64,000 nucleotides of DNA, taken from Bacteroidota bacterium. Lineage in GTDB: Bacteria > Bacteroidota > Ignavibacteria > Kryptoniales > JAKASW01. The position numbers and the translations under genes are program-made. This document shows positions 1-8,166 of this stretch, in pieces. Position 1 is the first letter of the stretch; the number at the start of each line of letters is the position of its first letter. The notes under the pieces are model-generated. The model did not search any database. It had not been told where the DNA came from and saw only the letters and a program-made list of their open reading frames with translations. The stretch is taken from NCBI GenBank assembly GCA_021812985.1, contig JAKAMG010000007.1, positions 1 through 64,000 on the forward strand, given 5' to 3'.

Positions 1-228
1 ATTGGAGGGCAAACTGGGCCGAACCTTTATTCAGTCCGGTCGGCTGCATCGACAGGCAGGAGTGTGCCATACTACAGGCTCAGCTTTTCGGTATGTGTGG
101 ATATACCACTTGTCTCTCTGCATTCGATACCGCTTGAATGAAATCATGTGGGCCCAAGGGATCCACGGCCAGGAGCGTCGTCAGGCGGATCGAGCAAATC
201 GGCTCGGGTGTGAATTCACATCCGAATG

Positions 229-257
229 TTGAAGGAGAGGGGTGGCATTGCTATTTT
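229..257 (+). promoter_or_regulatory. Candidate promoter of the S9 peptidase gene
   Basis: TTGAAG at 229-234 and TATTTT at 252-257 are separated by 17 bases. Transcription would begin near 264, just before the hairpin at 266-280, leaving a leader of about 52 bases. The -10 has the TANNTT form seen at other promoter candidates in this window. Confidence 0.45.
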
Positions 258-265
258 TTTTATTG

Positions 266-280
266 CCAGGTGAAACCTGG
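266..280 (+). repeat. Perfect inverted repeat at the 5' end of the peptidase mRNA
   Basis: CCAGGT and ACCTGG pair perfectly around the loop GAA. The hairpin would lie within a few bases of the predicted transcript start, a position where a stem can protect an mRNA from 5' decay. No T-run follows it on either strand, so it is not a terminator. Confidence 0.45.
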
Positions 281-315
281 TGGTCGTTCACGTAAACGAA
301 CAGAAGGGTCTCGAC

Positions 316-2301
316 ATGAAAAAGGTTTCGCGGTTTAGTCTGGTACTTATACTCCTCGCAAATTTGAATGGGGTCATGGCACAGTCTCGCAACGTGCCGT
401 TTCAGCTAAAAGATTTGAGGAGCATGGTCGGTGTTTCAGATCCTCAGATTGCACCCGACGGCTCCAGGATCGCATACGTCGTTTCGAGGGTCGACTGGGA
501 GAAGGATAAGCGAATTCCAGAAATAGAACTGCTCACGCTCGAAAACGGGGCGACGAGAACTCTGACTTACAAACGGGAGGGGATAGGAGGTTTGCGCTGG
601 TCGCCGGACGGAAAAAGGCTCGCTTTCATGGCGGAAGACCCTGACTCAAAGAAGTCGCAAGTGTTTGTCATGCGCATGGACGGTGGCGACCCGGTAAGGA
701 TAACAGATTCGAAGACCGGAGTGGAGGAGTTTTCCTGGAGCCCGGATGGGGCGACGATCGCCTTTGTCGCACAGGACACGATTCCCAATCCCGAGGCAAT
801 TAAGCACCATGAAGATGCGTTTGAGGTTACGGATAACAACTATACTGTCCGCAAGGAGCTTCAGCCCTGGCATGTATGGATGGTGTCTTCAGACGGGGGG
901 AACGCCAAGAGGCTGACCGAAGGAAAATGGAGTGTACGTACAGATCAGGAGACGATGTCACCTCTGGCTTGGTCGGCAGACGGCAAGTCCGTGACCTTCC
1001 AGCGTTTCCCGGATGTTTGGGAGGGGAATGGCTGGCACTGCGTGATTTCATCTGTTGACACCGGCTCGGCTAAGGTCTCCGTCACTGTCTCGGAACAGGG
1101 TTCCGGCACGCCAAGCTACGCCCCACAGACGGGTACTTTCGCTTTCATGCGACCGAGAAACGGGGACCAGAATAACGGTAATGCCGTTTATGTCAAAACG
1201 AACGGACAGATCAATGACGCTACCAAGGACCTTGCCAGAAACATAAACGGATACGTCTGGCTCCCAGACGGGAAATCGCTACTCCTTTCAGGTGAAAAGG
1301 GGACGCGTGCTGTCCTGTGGCGACAACCTGTCGATGGACCTGCCGCCATGTTAGATCTCGGCGACGTCGAGGCGGGAAGCGAGATCAGCGTTTCAAATAA
1401 CGGTGTCATTGCCTTCGTCGGCAGCACGCCAGAGCATCCGTCTGAACTGTATGTACTGAAGAGCCTTGAATCCCAACCGCTAAGGCTCACAGACCTTAAT
1501 TCGTTTGTAGATACTCTGTTACTTGGAAAGAGCAAGGGGGTTGACTGGAAGGGGCCGAATAATTTCGACGAAGACGGCGTCCTGACTTATCCTGTCGGCT
1601 ATGAATCTGGCAAGAAGTACCCATTGGTGCTTGTGATTCACGGCGGTCCTGAGGCAGCATCCACGCTACGATTCTCTCCGCTCGTACAGCTTCTTGCCGC
1701 ACAGGGATTCTTTGTCTTCCAGCCAAACTACCGCGGCAGTACGAATCTTGGCGACGCATATCAACATGCTATCTTTCGCGATACTGGCGAAGGGCCAGGG
1801 AAAGATGTAATGGCAGGCCTCAAGAAGATTCAGGAGTCCGGTATGATAGATGAAAGTCGAATTGGTATAACCGGCTGGTCGTATGGTGGTTACATGACAT
1901 CGTGGCTTAATGGAAGGTATCCGGATAAATGGAAGGCGGCCGTCGAAGGCGCGGCGCTCAACGACTGGGTCATGGATTACACTATTGCCTACTATCAAAC
2001 CGGGGATATTTATTTCTTCGGAGGCTCTCCCTGGGTGAAGAAGTATTGGGATATTTGGCGTGACCAGTCTCCAATTGTCTTCGCAGACAAGGTGAAAGCC
2101 CCGACTTTGATAATGGGAGACGCGGGGGATGGTAATGTCCCGATAGTCAACAGTTATGAAATGTACCATGCTCTTCGCGACAACGGTGTCCATACCCGTT
2201 TCTTCGTCTATCCGGCTGACACTCATTTTCCGGGGGATATAGTCAGGACCTCGGATGTCTACGGACGTTGGGTTGACTGGATGGTTAAGTACCTTAAGTA
2301 A
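316..2301 (+). CDS. Secreted S9 family serine peptidase (dipeptidyl/acylaminoacyl peptidase type)
   Basis: A 661-residue serine peptidase of the prolyl oligopeptidase (S9) clan, expected to cleave short peptides outside the cytoplasm. Residues 1-23 form a signal peptide (MKK start, hydrophobic core, end at AMAQ). Residues about 30-380 hold TolB/PD40-like propeller repeats of the type WSPDG. The C-terminal alpha/beta-hydrolase has the nucleophile Ser522 in GWSYGG, Asp605 in DGNVP and His637 in THFPGD. An in-frame start 12 codons upstream exists, but the ATG at 316 places the signal peptide at the N-terminus and has AGAAGGG just before it. It stands alone, with its own promoter. The family and the triad are clear; the peptide substrate is not. 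Confidence 0.92.
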   Translation: MKKVSRFSLVLILLANLNGVMAQSRNVPFQLKDLRSMVGVSDPQIAPDGSRIAYVVSRVDWEKDKRIPEIELLTLENGATRTLTYKREGIGGLRWSPDGKRLAFMAEDPDSKKSQVFVMRMDGGDPVRITDSKTGVEEFSWSPDGATIAFVAQDTIPNPEAIKHHEDAFEVTDNNYTVRKELQPWHVWMVSSDGGNAKRLTEGKWSVRTDQETMSPLAWSADGKSVTFQRFPDVWEGNGWHCVISSVDTGSAKVSVTVSEQGSGTPSYAPQTGTFAFMRPRNGDQNNGNAVYVKTNGQINDATKDLARNINGYVWLPDGKSLLLSGEKGTRAVLWRQPVDGPAAMLDLGDVEAGSEISVSNNGVIAFVGSTPEHPSELYVLKSLESQPLRLTDLNSFVDTLLLGKSKGVDWKGPNNFDEDGVLTYPVGYESGKKYPLVLVIHGGPEAASTLRFSPLVQLLAAQGFFVFQPNYRGSTNLGDAYQHAIFRDTGEGPGKDVMAGLKKIQESGMIDESRIGITGWSYGGYMTSWLNGRYPDKWKAAVEGAALNDWVMDYTIAYYQTGDIYFFGGSPWVKKYWDIWRDQSPIVFADKVKAPTLIMGDAGDGNVPIVNSYEMYHALRDNGVHTRFFVYPADTHFPGDIVRTSDVYGRWVDWMVKYLK

Positions 2302-2385
2302 GACGATAATCTTGACAGGAAGAAAAGTGCGCGGGCTTTTAGATTAGGGTGGCTTCGTCATATAAGCCGGGAAAGAGAGATTGAG

Positions 2386-3165
2386 TTGGTCATTGAAATG
2401 AAAGACGTCTCCTTGAGAAGAGACGGCACGCGAATACTTCAGGATGTCAGCTGGAATGTTGGTGAGGGTGAAAACTGGGCCATCATCGGTTTGAACGGCT
2501 CGGGGAAGACATCTATTCTCAGCATGATAAGCGGCTATATCTTTCCGTCAAGCGGCCAACTGAAGGTCCTCGGATGTGCGTTCGGTGAATGCGATATTCG
2601 CCAATTGCGGAGATCCATTGGCTGGGTGAGCTCTTCGTTGCAGGAAAATCTCCACGCGGACGACAGCGCCGAGGATATCGTTCTGAGTGGAAGGTACGCG
2701 AGCATAGGCCTGTATGAAAAACCGGCGAAGTCTGATATCTCGAAGGCGAATGAGCTCATGGAACAATTCGGTTGTACCGGGTTCAGGCTTCGACCTTACT
2801 CAACACTCTCCCAAGGGGAGCGGCAGCGCGTTGTTCTAGCGCGTGCTCTAATGAACTCTCCGAAGCTTCTAATTCTCGATGAGCCCTGCACGGGACTCGA
2901 CCTTTTTGCAAGAGAACATTTCTTATCTGCGGTAACTTCGATATCTGAATCCCCTAACCCGCCAACAATTCTCTATGTGTCCCACCATATTGAGGAGATA
3001 CTTCCGGCGTTTGGCAGGACGCTCCTCCTCAAGAAGGGGAAGGTGCATTCAGCAGGGAAATCGCGGGCGATCCTAACAGAAGTCAACCTGACTGACTTCT
3101 TTGAGTTTCCCGTCAGCGTCGCATGGAGGGGGCAGAGACCATGTATCCACGTGGATGGATTGTAA
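2386..3165 (+). CDS. ABC transporter ATP-binding protein, orphan, YlmA/ModF-like
   Basis: A 259-residue ABC ATPase. Walker A lies at residues 35-43 (GLNGSGKTS), the signature LSQGE at 141-145, Walker B LLILDEP at 161-167 and an SHH switch near 199. Its sequence is closest in feel to the YlmA/ModF group of stand-alone ATPases. No permease or binding protein is nearby: the next gene converges on it from the minus strand. The start used is TTG at 2386, preceded by GAGAGA; an ATG at 2398 is possible. Being an orphan, it either works with a permease elsewhere or has a non-transport role. I cannot say which substrate it serves. Confidence 0.85.
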   Translation: MVIEMKDVSLRRDGTRILQDVSWNVGEGENWAIIGLNGSGKTSILSMISGYIFPSSGQLKVLGCAFGECDIRQLRRSIGWVSSSLQENLHADDSAEDIVLSGRYASIGLYEKPAKSDISKANELMEQFGCTGFRLRPYSTLSQGERQRVVLARALMNSPKLLILDEPCTGLDLFAREHFLSAVTSISESPNPPTILYVSHHIEEILPAFGRTLLLKKGKVHSAGKSRAILTEVNLTDFFEFPVSVAWRGQRPCIHVDGL

Positions 3166-3206
3166 GGCGGTTTATCCTTTGGCGGCCTGATTCAGGTCCG
3201 GATGGG

Positions 3207-4292
3207 TTACCTGGCGACCCTGGCCGTGTTGTACATGCCGGCCGCGAAGAAAACGATATTCGCCAGCCAGGCGGTCAGGAGAGGGTTCACGAGCCCGTCG
3301 TATCCCAGAACCTGGCTCAGCTTGATCACTAGCAGATAGATGAAAGAGACGAGTATACTGATCCCGAACTCAAGGGCGAGGCCGCTGCGTTTCTTTCGTG
3401 CCGAAAGGGGTACGCCGAAGAATACGACAATGATTGCGGCGAACGGGAAAGACACCTTCGAATAATAGTCCACCTCGTAACGTGCTACGTCGTTCCCGCT
3501 CTTTCTCTGAAGCTCAATGAATCGTTTCAGCTGATCGTAGTTCATATCCTTGGGATTCAGCTCTTTTTCCGCCAGGTCGTAAGGCTTGAACGTAATTTCT
3601 TTCAGCGGTAAAGATGTAACTGTCTTAAAAGTCTCAGACGGACCGTTGAAGGATCTTTCTATCACTCGGTTAAGCACCCATTCGTTCTTCGTGGTGTCGT
3701 AACTCATGCTGGCGGCGTCGTACCTCTTTACCAGATATGTCAAATTCGTGTCGGCAAATTCCTGCACCGAAACCTTCTGTGCCGTGTTGTTGTAGTCGTC
3801 ATAGTAACCAATTGAGACTATCCTGCTCCTGCTGTCCAGCATGAATATGTTGTACTTCCACCATCCCTCGTGGTGCTGCTGAAGATAAACCTTCTCGATC
3901 CTGAACTTCTCGTGATTAGCTTTCGGCACAACCCACTCGTTGAAGTAGACCATCACCACGCAGATGATGGACGAAACAGCGAGAAAGGGAAGGAGTATGC
4001 GGTAAATATCAACCCCGGAGCTCTTGATCGTGATTATTTCGTTATTGTTTGACATTCTCCCGGTTGTGAAGAGGCTCGCAAGAAGTACGGCCACGGGAGT
4101 TATCAGAGTTAAAATCTCCGGAGTGAAGACAAGATAGTATCGCGCGATAAGCAGGAGCCCTACGCCATGATCGAGAAAGTCATCGAGGTGTTCCATTAAA
4201 TCGACCAGCACAAAAATTGCTGCAAACGCGATCAGGGAAAATAGTATAACGCTCACGAACTGCCTGACGATATAGAGGTCGAGCTTCTTCAA
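3207..4292 (-). CDS. lptG: LptG-like permease of the LPS export ABC transporter
   Basis: A 361-residue member of the LptF/LptG (YjgP/YjgQ) family. With LptB and LptC, LptF-LptG pulls lipopolysaccharide from the inner membrane to the Lpt bridge. The arrangement is typical: three N-terminal membrane segments (residues about 12-125), a periplasmic jelly-roll domain, and three C-terminal segments beginning near the SFPFAAI motif. The start is TTG at 4292, two bases after the lptF stop, so the two are translationally coupled. It is the second gene of the lptF-lptG pair. Assignment as G rather than F rests on gene order and on its being the shorter, more canonical protein; lptA, B, C and D are not in the window. 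Confidence 0.85.
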   Translation of the reverse strand: MKKLDLYIVRQFVSVILFSLIAFAAIFVLVDLMEHLDDFLDHGVGLLLIARYYLVFTPEILTLITPVAVLLASLFTTGRMSNNNEIITIKSSGVDIYRILLPFLAVSSIICVVMVYFNEWVVPKANHEKFRIEKVYLQQHHEGWWKYNIFMLDSRSRIVSIGYYDDYNNTAQKVSVQEFADTNLTYLVKRYDAASMSYDTTKNEWVLNRVIERSFNGPSETFKTVTSLPLKEITFKPYDLAEKELNPKDMNYDQLKRFIELQRKSGNDVARYEVDYYSKVSFPFAAIIVVFFGVPLSARKKRSGLALEFGISILVSFIYLLVIKLSQVLGYDGLVNPLLTAWLANIVFFAAGMYNTARVAR

Positions 4293-4293
4293 A

Positions 4294-5685
4294 TCATCTT
4301 TCCCGTCTGGATATTTGTTCGCGAGTTTCGTCCGAAACCCATCTTCGCGGCATGAACTTCATGAAGGAGTCCCAGCTGATTATGACCGTCTCGCGCGAGA
4401 CCTTGTAAGTTAGGAGCAGCCCAGCGGAGCCGAGGACCATGTTCGCGAGCCACATTGCCATGAATGGGCTCAGGAGTTCACGGTCGGCAAGTTTCTCTCC
4501 CGCAATCAGGAACGCCCAGTACACGAGGAAGAAAAGGAGGCTGAGCCCCGCCGACACGCCGAAGTTGCCGCGGCGCGCCATCATGCCGAGCGGCGCCCCG
4601 AGGAGAACGAATATTATTGCGGCAAAGGGTATGGAATATTTTTTTTCGATCTCCACCTGATAGGAGTAAATCTGCCGTCTGATGTTGTCAACGCCTGACT
4701 GAAGACTCCTGACAATGGCGGAGATAGACGAGACCCTTGCTTCCGCTTGCCGTAAGAGAGCGGTCGAATCTGTCGGAGATACACCTCCTAGACGGCTCTG
4801 GGTGGGAGAAATTAGTCCGGTGAAACTGGCGCGGACATAAGTGTTCAACTGTCTCTGCAGGGCAGCCTTGTCGTTTTCCATTCCCGCCACGATGACCCTC
4901 ATTGAATCAGCGCTCAGCTCGCGGTCGCCGCGCTGAAACGCCTGCTCGGATGACTGCTCGAACGCAAAGCCCTGGGCCTTGAGAACTATCTGCTGGTGCT
5001 GGAACCGAACACGCTGATAAACCCCGACCTGGTTGTTGTCGTACTGGTCGACCTCGCCGTCGTACAAGAGCATTATGATGTTTCGCAGATCGGGTGAGAA
5101 TCCGACCTTTCCTCGCTCAGCCGTGATAGTCGTGAACTTCTGTGGGTCGGAGAAATCGAAAATGGTCACGCCGAAAAGTTCAGTCGAATTCGGAACCGTT
5201 TTTCTCACGAGGATGGCGTGTCCGTCTATCTCCTGCGAAAACTGTCCCGGCTCTATCGTGAACGTCGGTTTCTTGCGCCTGATGTCAATCATGATTGTTT
5301 TGGCACTGTGGTTCGCGTCAGGAAGCACGTCGTTGTCAAAGAGGACGAGAAGGTAGAATACTCCTATCGATGCCACGAGCACAGGCAGCATCATTCGGAC
5401 GAGACTGATGCCGGAGCCCTTTATTGCTGTCACCTCGTTGCTCGACGATAGGCCGCCAAATGCCATGAGCACTGCTACAAGCACGGACATAGGAACGGCG
5501 AGCACCACTATCCATGCCATATTGAAAATGATAAGCTGGCTGATGACGATTAGGCTCAGTCCCTTGCCGACGATCTGGTCCATTGACTGCATAAGAAACT
5601 GCAGCAGAAATATGAAGCTGATGACTACCATCGAAAAGACAAACGGCCCGACGTGCCGCCTCAGTATGTAAAGGGCGATCTTCAC
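4294..5685 (-). CDS. lptF: LptF-like permease of the LPS export ABC transporter
   Basis: A 463-residue LptF/LptG family permease, partner of the next gene on the minus strand. The N-terminal membrane segments lie at residues about 13-115, the periplasmic jelly-roll at about 130-245, and the C-terminal segments start at the SIPFAAI motif near 351. Between jelly-roll and membrane there is an unusually long charged, probably helical stretch (about 262-346) that the neighbouring LptG-like protein lacks by some 60 residues; this accounts for the length. The start is GTG at 5685; the -10 box of its promoter ends only six bases upstream and no ribosome binding site is visible, so the mRNA may be leaderless. 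Confidence 0.85.
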   Translation of the reverse strand: MKIALYILRRHVGPFVFSMVVISFIFLLQFLMQSMDQIVGKGLSLIVISQLIIFNMAWIVVLAVPMSVLVAVLMAFGGLSSSNEVTAIKGSGISLVRMMLPVLVASIGVFYLLVLFDNDVLPDANHSAKTIMIDIRRKKPTFTIEPGQFSQEIDGHAILVRKTVPNSTELFGVTIFDFSDPQKFTTITAERGKVGFSPDLRNIIMLLYDGEVDQYDNNQVGVYQRVRFQHQQIVLKAQGFAFEQSSEQAFQRGDRELSADSMRVIVAGMENDKAALQRQLNTYVRASFTGLISPTQSRLGGVSPTDSTALLRQAEARVSSISAIVRSLQSGVDNIRRQIYSYQVEIEKKYSIPFAAIIFVLLGAPLGMMARRGNFGVSAGLSLLFFLVYWAFLIAGEKLADRELLSPFMAMWLANMVLGSAGLLLTYKVSRETVIISWDSFMKFMPRRWVSDETREQISRRER

Positions 5686-5691
5686 GAGATG

Positions 5692-5720
5692 AATATAGCA
5701 ATAAGCCTCCGTTGCCTCAA
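5692..5720 (-). promoter_or_regulatory. Candidate promoter of lptF-lptG giving a leaderless mRNA
   Basis: Read on the minus strand, TTGAGG (5720-5715) and TATATT (5697-5692) are 17 bases apart. Six bases separate the -10 box from the GTG start at 5685, so transcription would begin at or one base from the start codon. No purine-rich ribosome binding site fits in between. Confidence 0.5.
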
Positions 5721-5790
5721 TGAAGGGGAAGAGGCCGTTCTTCCACCGCCTGCGCTTTTCTGGTGGATGCGTCCGTTCAAGTCCTAGCGT

Positions 5791-5818
5791 TTGACGGTTT
5801 TGCTCCCCGTATTATATT
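5791..5818 (+). promoter_or_regulatory. Candidate promoter of the sodium:solute symporter gene
   Basis: TTGACG at 5791-5796 and TATATT at 5813-5818 have a 16-base spacer. The predicted start near 5825 gives a leader of about 130 bases before the symporter GTG at 5958. I see no clear riboswitch fold in that leader. Confidence 0.4.
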
Positions 5819-5957
5819 TACACCTGACATGCGGACTTTTATTTCCCCTATCCCGACGAATTCCGATCTGCTGAATGCAGTCTCTCGGGCTATCGCGGTG
5901 CTGATGGCAAGCCGGGAAAATTAAGCCGCTTCAGTCCACAAAATTTCTGGAGGCAAG

Positions 5958-7583
5958 GTGCAACCGGTAATCTCGATGAACTTCATAGATTACATGATCC
6001 TCGGCGCGTACGTGCTCGTGACGATCGTTGTCGGATACGCTCTCAAAAAATACATGAAGACAAGCGAAGACTTCTTTCTGTCCGGAAGGTCGCTCCCGAG
6101 CTGGATAACTAGTCTTGCATTTCTCTCCGCCAATTTAGGGGCGCTCGAAGTGATTGGGATGGTGGCAAACTCCGCGAAGTACGGAATCCTTACCGTCCAT
6201 TTCTACTGGATTGGTGCGATCCCGGCCATGATTTTCCTAGGACTCTTCATGATGCCTTTCTATTACAGCACGAAAGTGCGGAGCGTTCCCGAGTATCTCA
6301 AGCACAGGTACAATGAGGCGACGCGCGGACTCAACGCGCTCTCCTTCGCTATCATGACGCTCCTCATGAGCGGCATTAGCATGTATGCCATGGCGCTTCT
6401 CTTCGAGCTTACGCTCGGCTGGTCGCTCACATCGAGCATCCTGCTTTCGGCGCTAGTTGTGCTGATATACGTTTTCTTCGGGGGTCTCTCTTCTTCCATC
6501 TACAACGAAGTCATACAGTTCTTCCTTATTTGGCTCGGCCTTCTCCCCGTAGTCTACATCGGTCTCCATGCCGTTGGAGGGTTTGCCGGGCTTGTTTCCA
6601 GGATTCCGCCTTCCTTCATGCATGCCTGGCAGCATATGGGGAGCGCTTCCGATAACCCGATGGGGGTCGACTGGCTTGGGGTTGTCCTCGGGCTCGGTTT
6701 CGTCCTCTCGTTTGGATACTGGACCACTGACTTCCTGGTTGTGCAGCGCGCGATGGCTTCGGAGAATCTCTCGGCCGCGAGGCGAACTCCGCTGATCGCC
6801 TCATTCCCAAAGATGCTCGTCCCGATCATCGTGGTTGTTCCCGGGCTGCTCGCGGTGGCGCTCCTCCCGCAGTTCAAAGTGGTGCCCGGCGGTCCGTCGC
6901 CTGACTACAACTCGGCGCTGATACTCATGTTCGCTCGTTATTTGCCGAACGGCATCCTGGGGCTTGCGATCACCGGGCTTCTCGCAAGCTTCATGTCTGG
7001 GATGGCGGGGAACGTAACGGCCTTCAACACAGTCTGGACGTACGATATTTACGGAAGCTATATAAAGCCCAACATGCCGGACGAGCATTATCTCAGGATG
7101 GGGAAATACGCCACTGTCTTCGGAGTGGTCTTCAGTATAGGTACTGCTTACATAGTTCAGTCATTCCCGAATCTGATGGACTACATGCAGCTGATTTTTA
7201 CATTTTTTAACGCCCCGCTTTTCGCGACATTTCTTCTCGGTATGTTCTGGAAAAGGACTACTCCGTGGGGCGGGTTCTGGGGATTGTTACTCGGCATCAT
7301 GGCGGCAGCCACGCATTACTTGATGTACCAGCTTCACATAGTTCACTACTCGAGCGAGATGGCCGCGAACTTTTATCAGGCGTGGTGGGCCTGGTGCACG
7401 GACTTCGTCATGACGATTGTCATCAGTCTCTTCACGAAGCCGAAGCCGGAGTCGGAACTCGTAGGTCTCGTTTACGGCCTGACTCCGAAGGCGCATTCTG
7501 ACGAGCGCTTCTTCAGGCGCCCCGCCTTCTGGGGAATTCTCGCGCTGGTCGTCATGGTCGTACTCAACCTGCTCTTCTGGTAA
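5958..7583 (+). CDS. Sodium:solute symporter (SSS family)
   Basis: A 541-residue membrane protein of the SSS family, which couples sodium entry to uptake of sugars, amino acids or other small solutes. It shows about 13-14 hydrophobic segments, the family stretch SEDFFLSGRSLP near residues 36-47 and the FFGGLSS region near 173. The GTG start at 5958 is supported by GGAGG a few bases upstream; an ATG six codons further on is less well placed. A 77-codon membrane protein follows after 22 bases and probably belongs with it. The substrate cannot be read from the sequence; no catabolic operon adjoins it. Confidence 0.88.
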   Translation: MQPVISMNFIDYMILGAYVLVTIVVGYALKKYMKTSEDFFLSGRSLPSWITSLAFLSANLGALEVIGMVANSAKYGILTVHFYWIGAIPAMIFLGLFMMPFYYSTKVRSVPEYLKHRYNEATRGLNALSFAIMTLLMSGISMYAMALLFELTLGWSLTSSILLSALVVLIYVFFGGLSSSIYNEVIQFFLIWLGLLPVVYIGLHAVGGFAGLVSRIPPSFMHAWQHMGSASDNPMGVDWLGVVLGLGFVLSFGYWTTDFLVVQRAMASENLSAARRTPLIASFPKMLVPIIVVVPGLLAVALLPQFKVVPGGPSPDYNSALILMFARYLPNGILGLAITGLLASFMSGMAGNVTAFNTVWTYDIYGSYIKPNMPDEHYLRMGKYATVFGVVFSIGTAYIVQSFPNLMDYMQLIFTFFNAPLFATFLLGMFWKRTTPWGGFWGLLLGIMAAATHYLMYQLHIVHYSSEMAANFYQAWWAWCTDFVMTIVISLFTKPKPESELVGLVYGLTPKAHSDERFFRRPAFWGILALVVMVVLNLLFW

Positions 7584-7605
7584 GAAAAGAATCGGAGACA
7601 ATACA

Positions 7606-7839
7606 ATGGAATCATCAGAGCCGCGCCGACATTTCTTCGACTTGAAGATCCCGCTGGGAAGCCTGTTAGGTTTTTACGGCTTACTCCTTCTGGTGTACGG
7701 GCTCGTAGGTCCGCGCGATATATATCAGAAATCGGCAAACCTGGATGTAAACGCGATCTGGGGCGTCATTATGATACTCATATCGGCTGCGTTTCTACTG
7801 AGCGCCTTTTTCGAAAGGCGCAACCGAAGCAATTCATAG
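7606..7839 (+). CDS. Small two-segment membrane protein following the symporter
   Basis: A 77-residue protein with two hydrophobic segments, about residues 17-35 and 50-68, and a basic C-terminus. I do not recognise a family. It starts 22 bases after the symporter stop with a matching orientation, so co-transcription is very likely. An accessory subunit or stabiliser of the symporter is the natural guess, made from position alone. Confidence 0.65.
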   Translation: MESSEPRRHFFDLKIPLGSLLGFYGLLLLVYGLVGPRDIYQKSANLDVNAIWGVIMILISAAFLLSAFFERRNRSNS

Positions 7840-8165
7840 TTGAGGTTTACCGGTCAGCGGCTGAACAGGTGTGCGTTCGGCGGCCAGGCATGTTCGCCGG
7901 CGACTTTATCCGAGTTCCAATGGCACGTATGGTGTGCCGGCAAACTTGAGAGGAGAACTTTTGATTTGCGGCGTTCTATTATGGATTTGGTATTCAACCC
8001 CTCAAGGAGCTATTTTCTCTCTGTAGAGGCGGCACTTGGTCCACAATGGAATTGCGATGAATCCTATCCGAAAAAGAGACTTGAATCAACAGGTGAGAGA
8101 AGAATGCCAGTTGCGGTGAAGCAAGATTCTTCCGAAGAAAAACCAACTGCGTTTGTGGAGGCTTG
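7840..8165. other. Intergenic stretch before the acyl-CoA synthetase gene
   Basis: An open frame of 108 codons spans this stretch, but its composition is not protein-like and it has no ribosome binding site at its first start. What I can support is a promoter candidate at 7987-8016 and a 20-codon reading frame at 8104-8166 that runs into the next gene. Nothing else is recognised. Confidence 0.5.
7987..8016 (+). promoter_or_regulatory. Candidate promoter of the acyl-CoA synthetase operon
   Basis: TTGGTA at 7987-7992 and TATTTT at 8011-8016 with an 18-base spacer. The transcript would start near 8023 and carry the small upstream reading frame at 8104. Confidence 0.3.
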
Positions 8166-8166
8166 A
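8104..8166 (+). CDS. Possible 20-codon upstream reading frame (leader peptide)
   Basis: An ATG at 8104, preceded by a purine-rich GAGAGAAG, opens a 20-codon frame rich in Glu, Lys and Ala. Its TGA stop at 8164-8166 shares its last base with the ATG of the acyl-CoA synthetase gene, the tight stop-start overlap typical of translational coupling. It matches no family. It may be a genuine leader peptide that sets translation of the synthetase, or a chance frame. Confidence 0.3.
   Translation: MPVAVKQDSSEEKPTAFVEA

Larger units (their letters stand above)
1..315. other. Upstream non-coding stretch with a promoter and a 5' hairpin
   Basis: I find no convincing gene here. Reading frames of 60-80 codons exist but resemble no family and have no ribosome binding site. 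The right half holds the promoter and leader of the peptidase gene that follows: a -35/-10 pair at 229-257 and a perfect 6-bp stem with a 3-base loop at 266-280. Nothing is recognised in 1-228; the left edge could contain the end of a gene that starts outside the window. Confidence 0.5.

Noticed and set aside
2-232. Open frame of 76 codons at the left edge
   Set aside because: No family resemblance, no ribosome binding site and unlikely residue composition; possibly a chance frame.
2312-2345. TTGACA and TAGATT as a promoter for the ABC ATPase
   Set aside because: The spacing is 22 bases, too long for the pattern seen elsewhere.
7840-8166. Open frame of 108 codons before the acyl-CoA synthetase
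   Set aside because: Non-protein-like composition and no start signal; only its last 20 codons have a plausible start.
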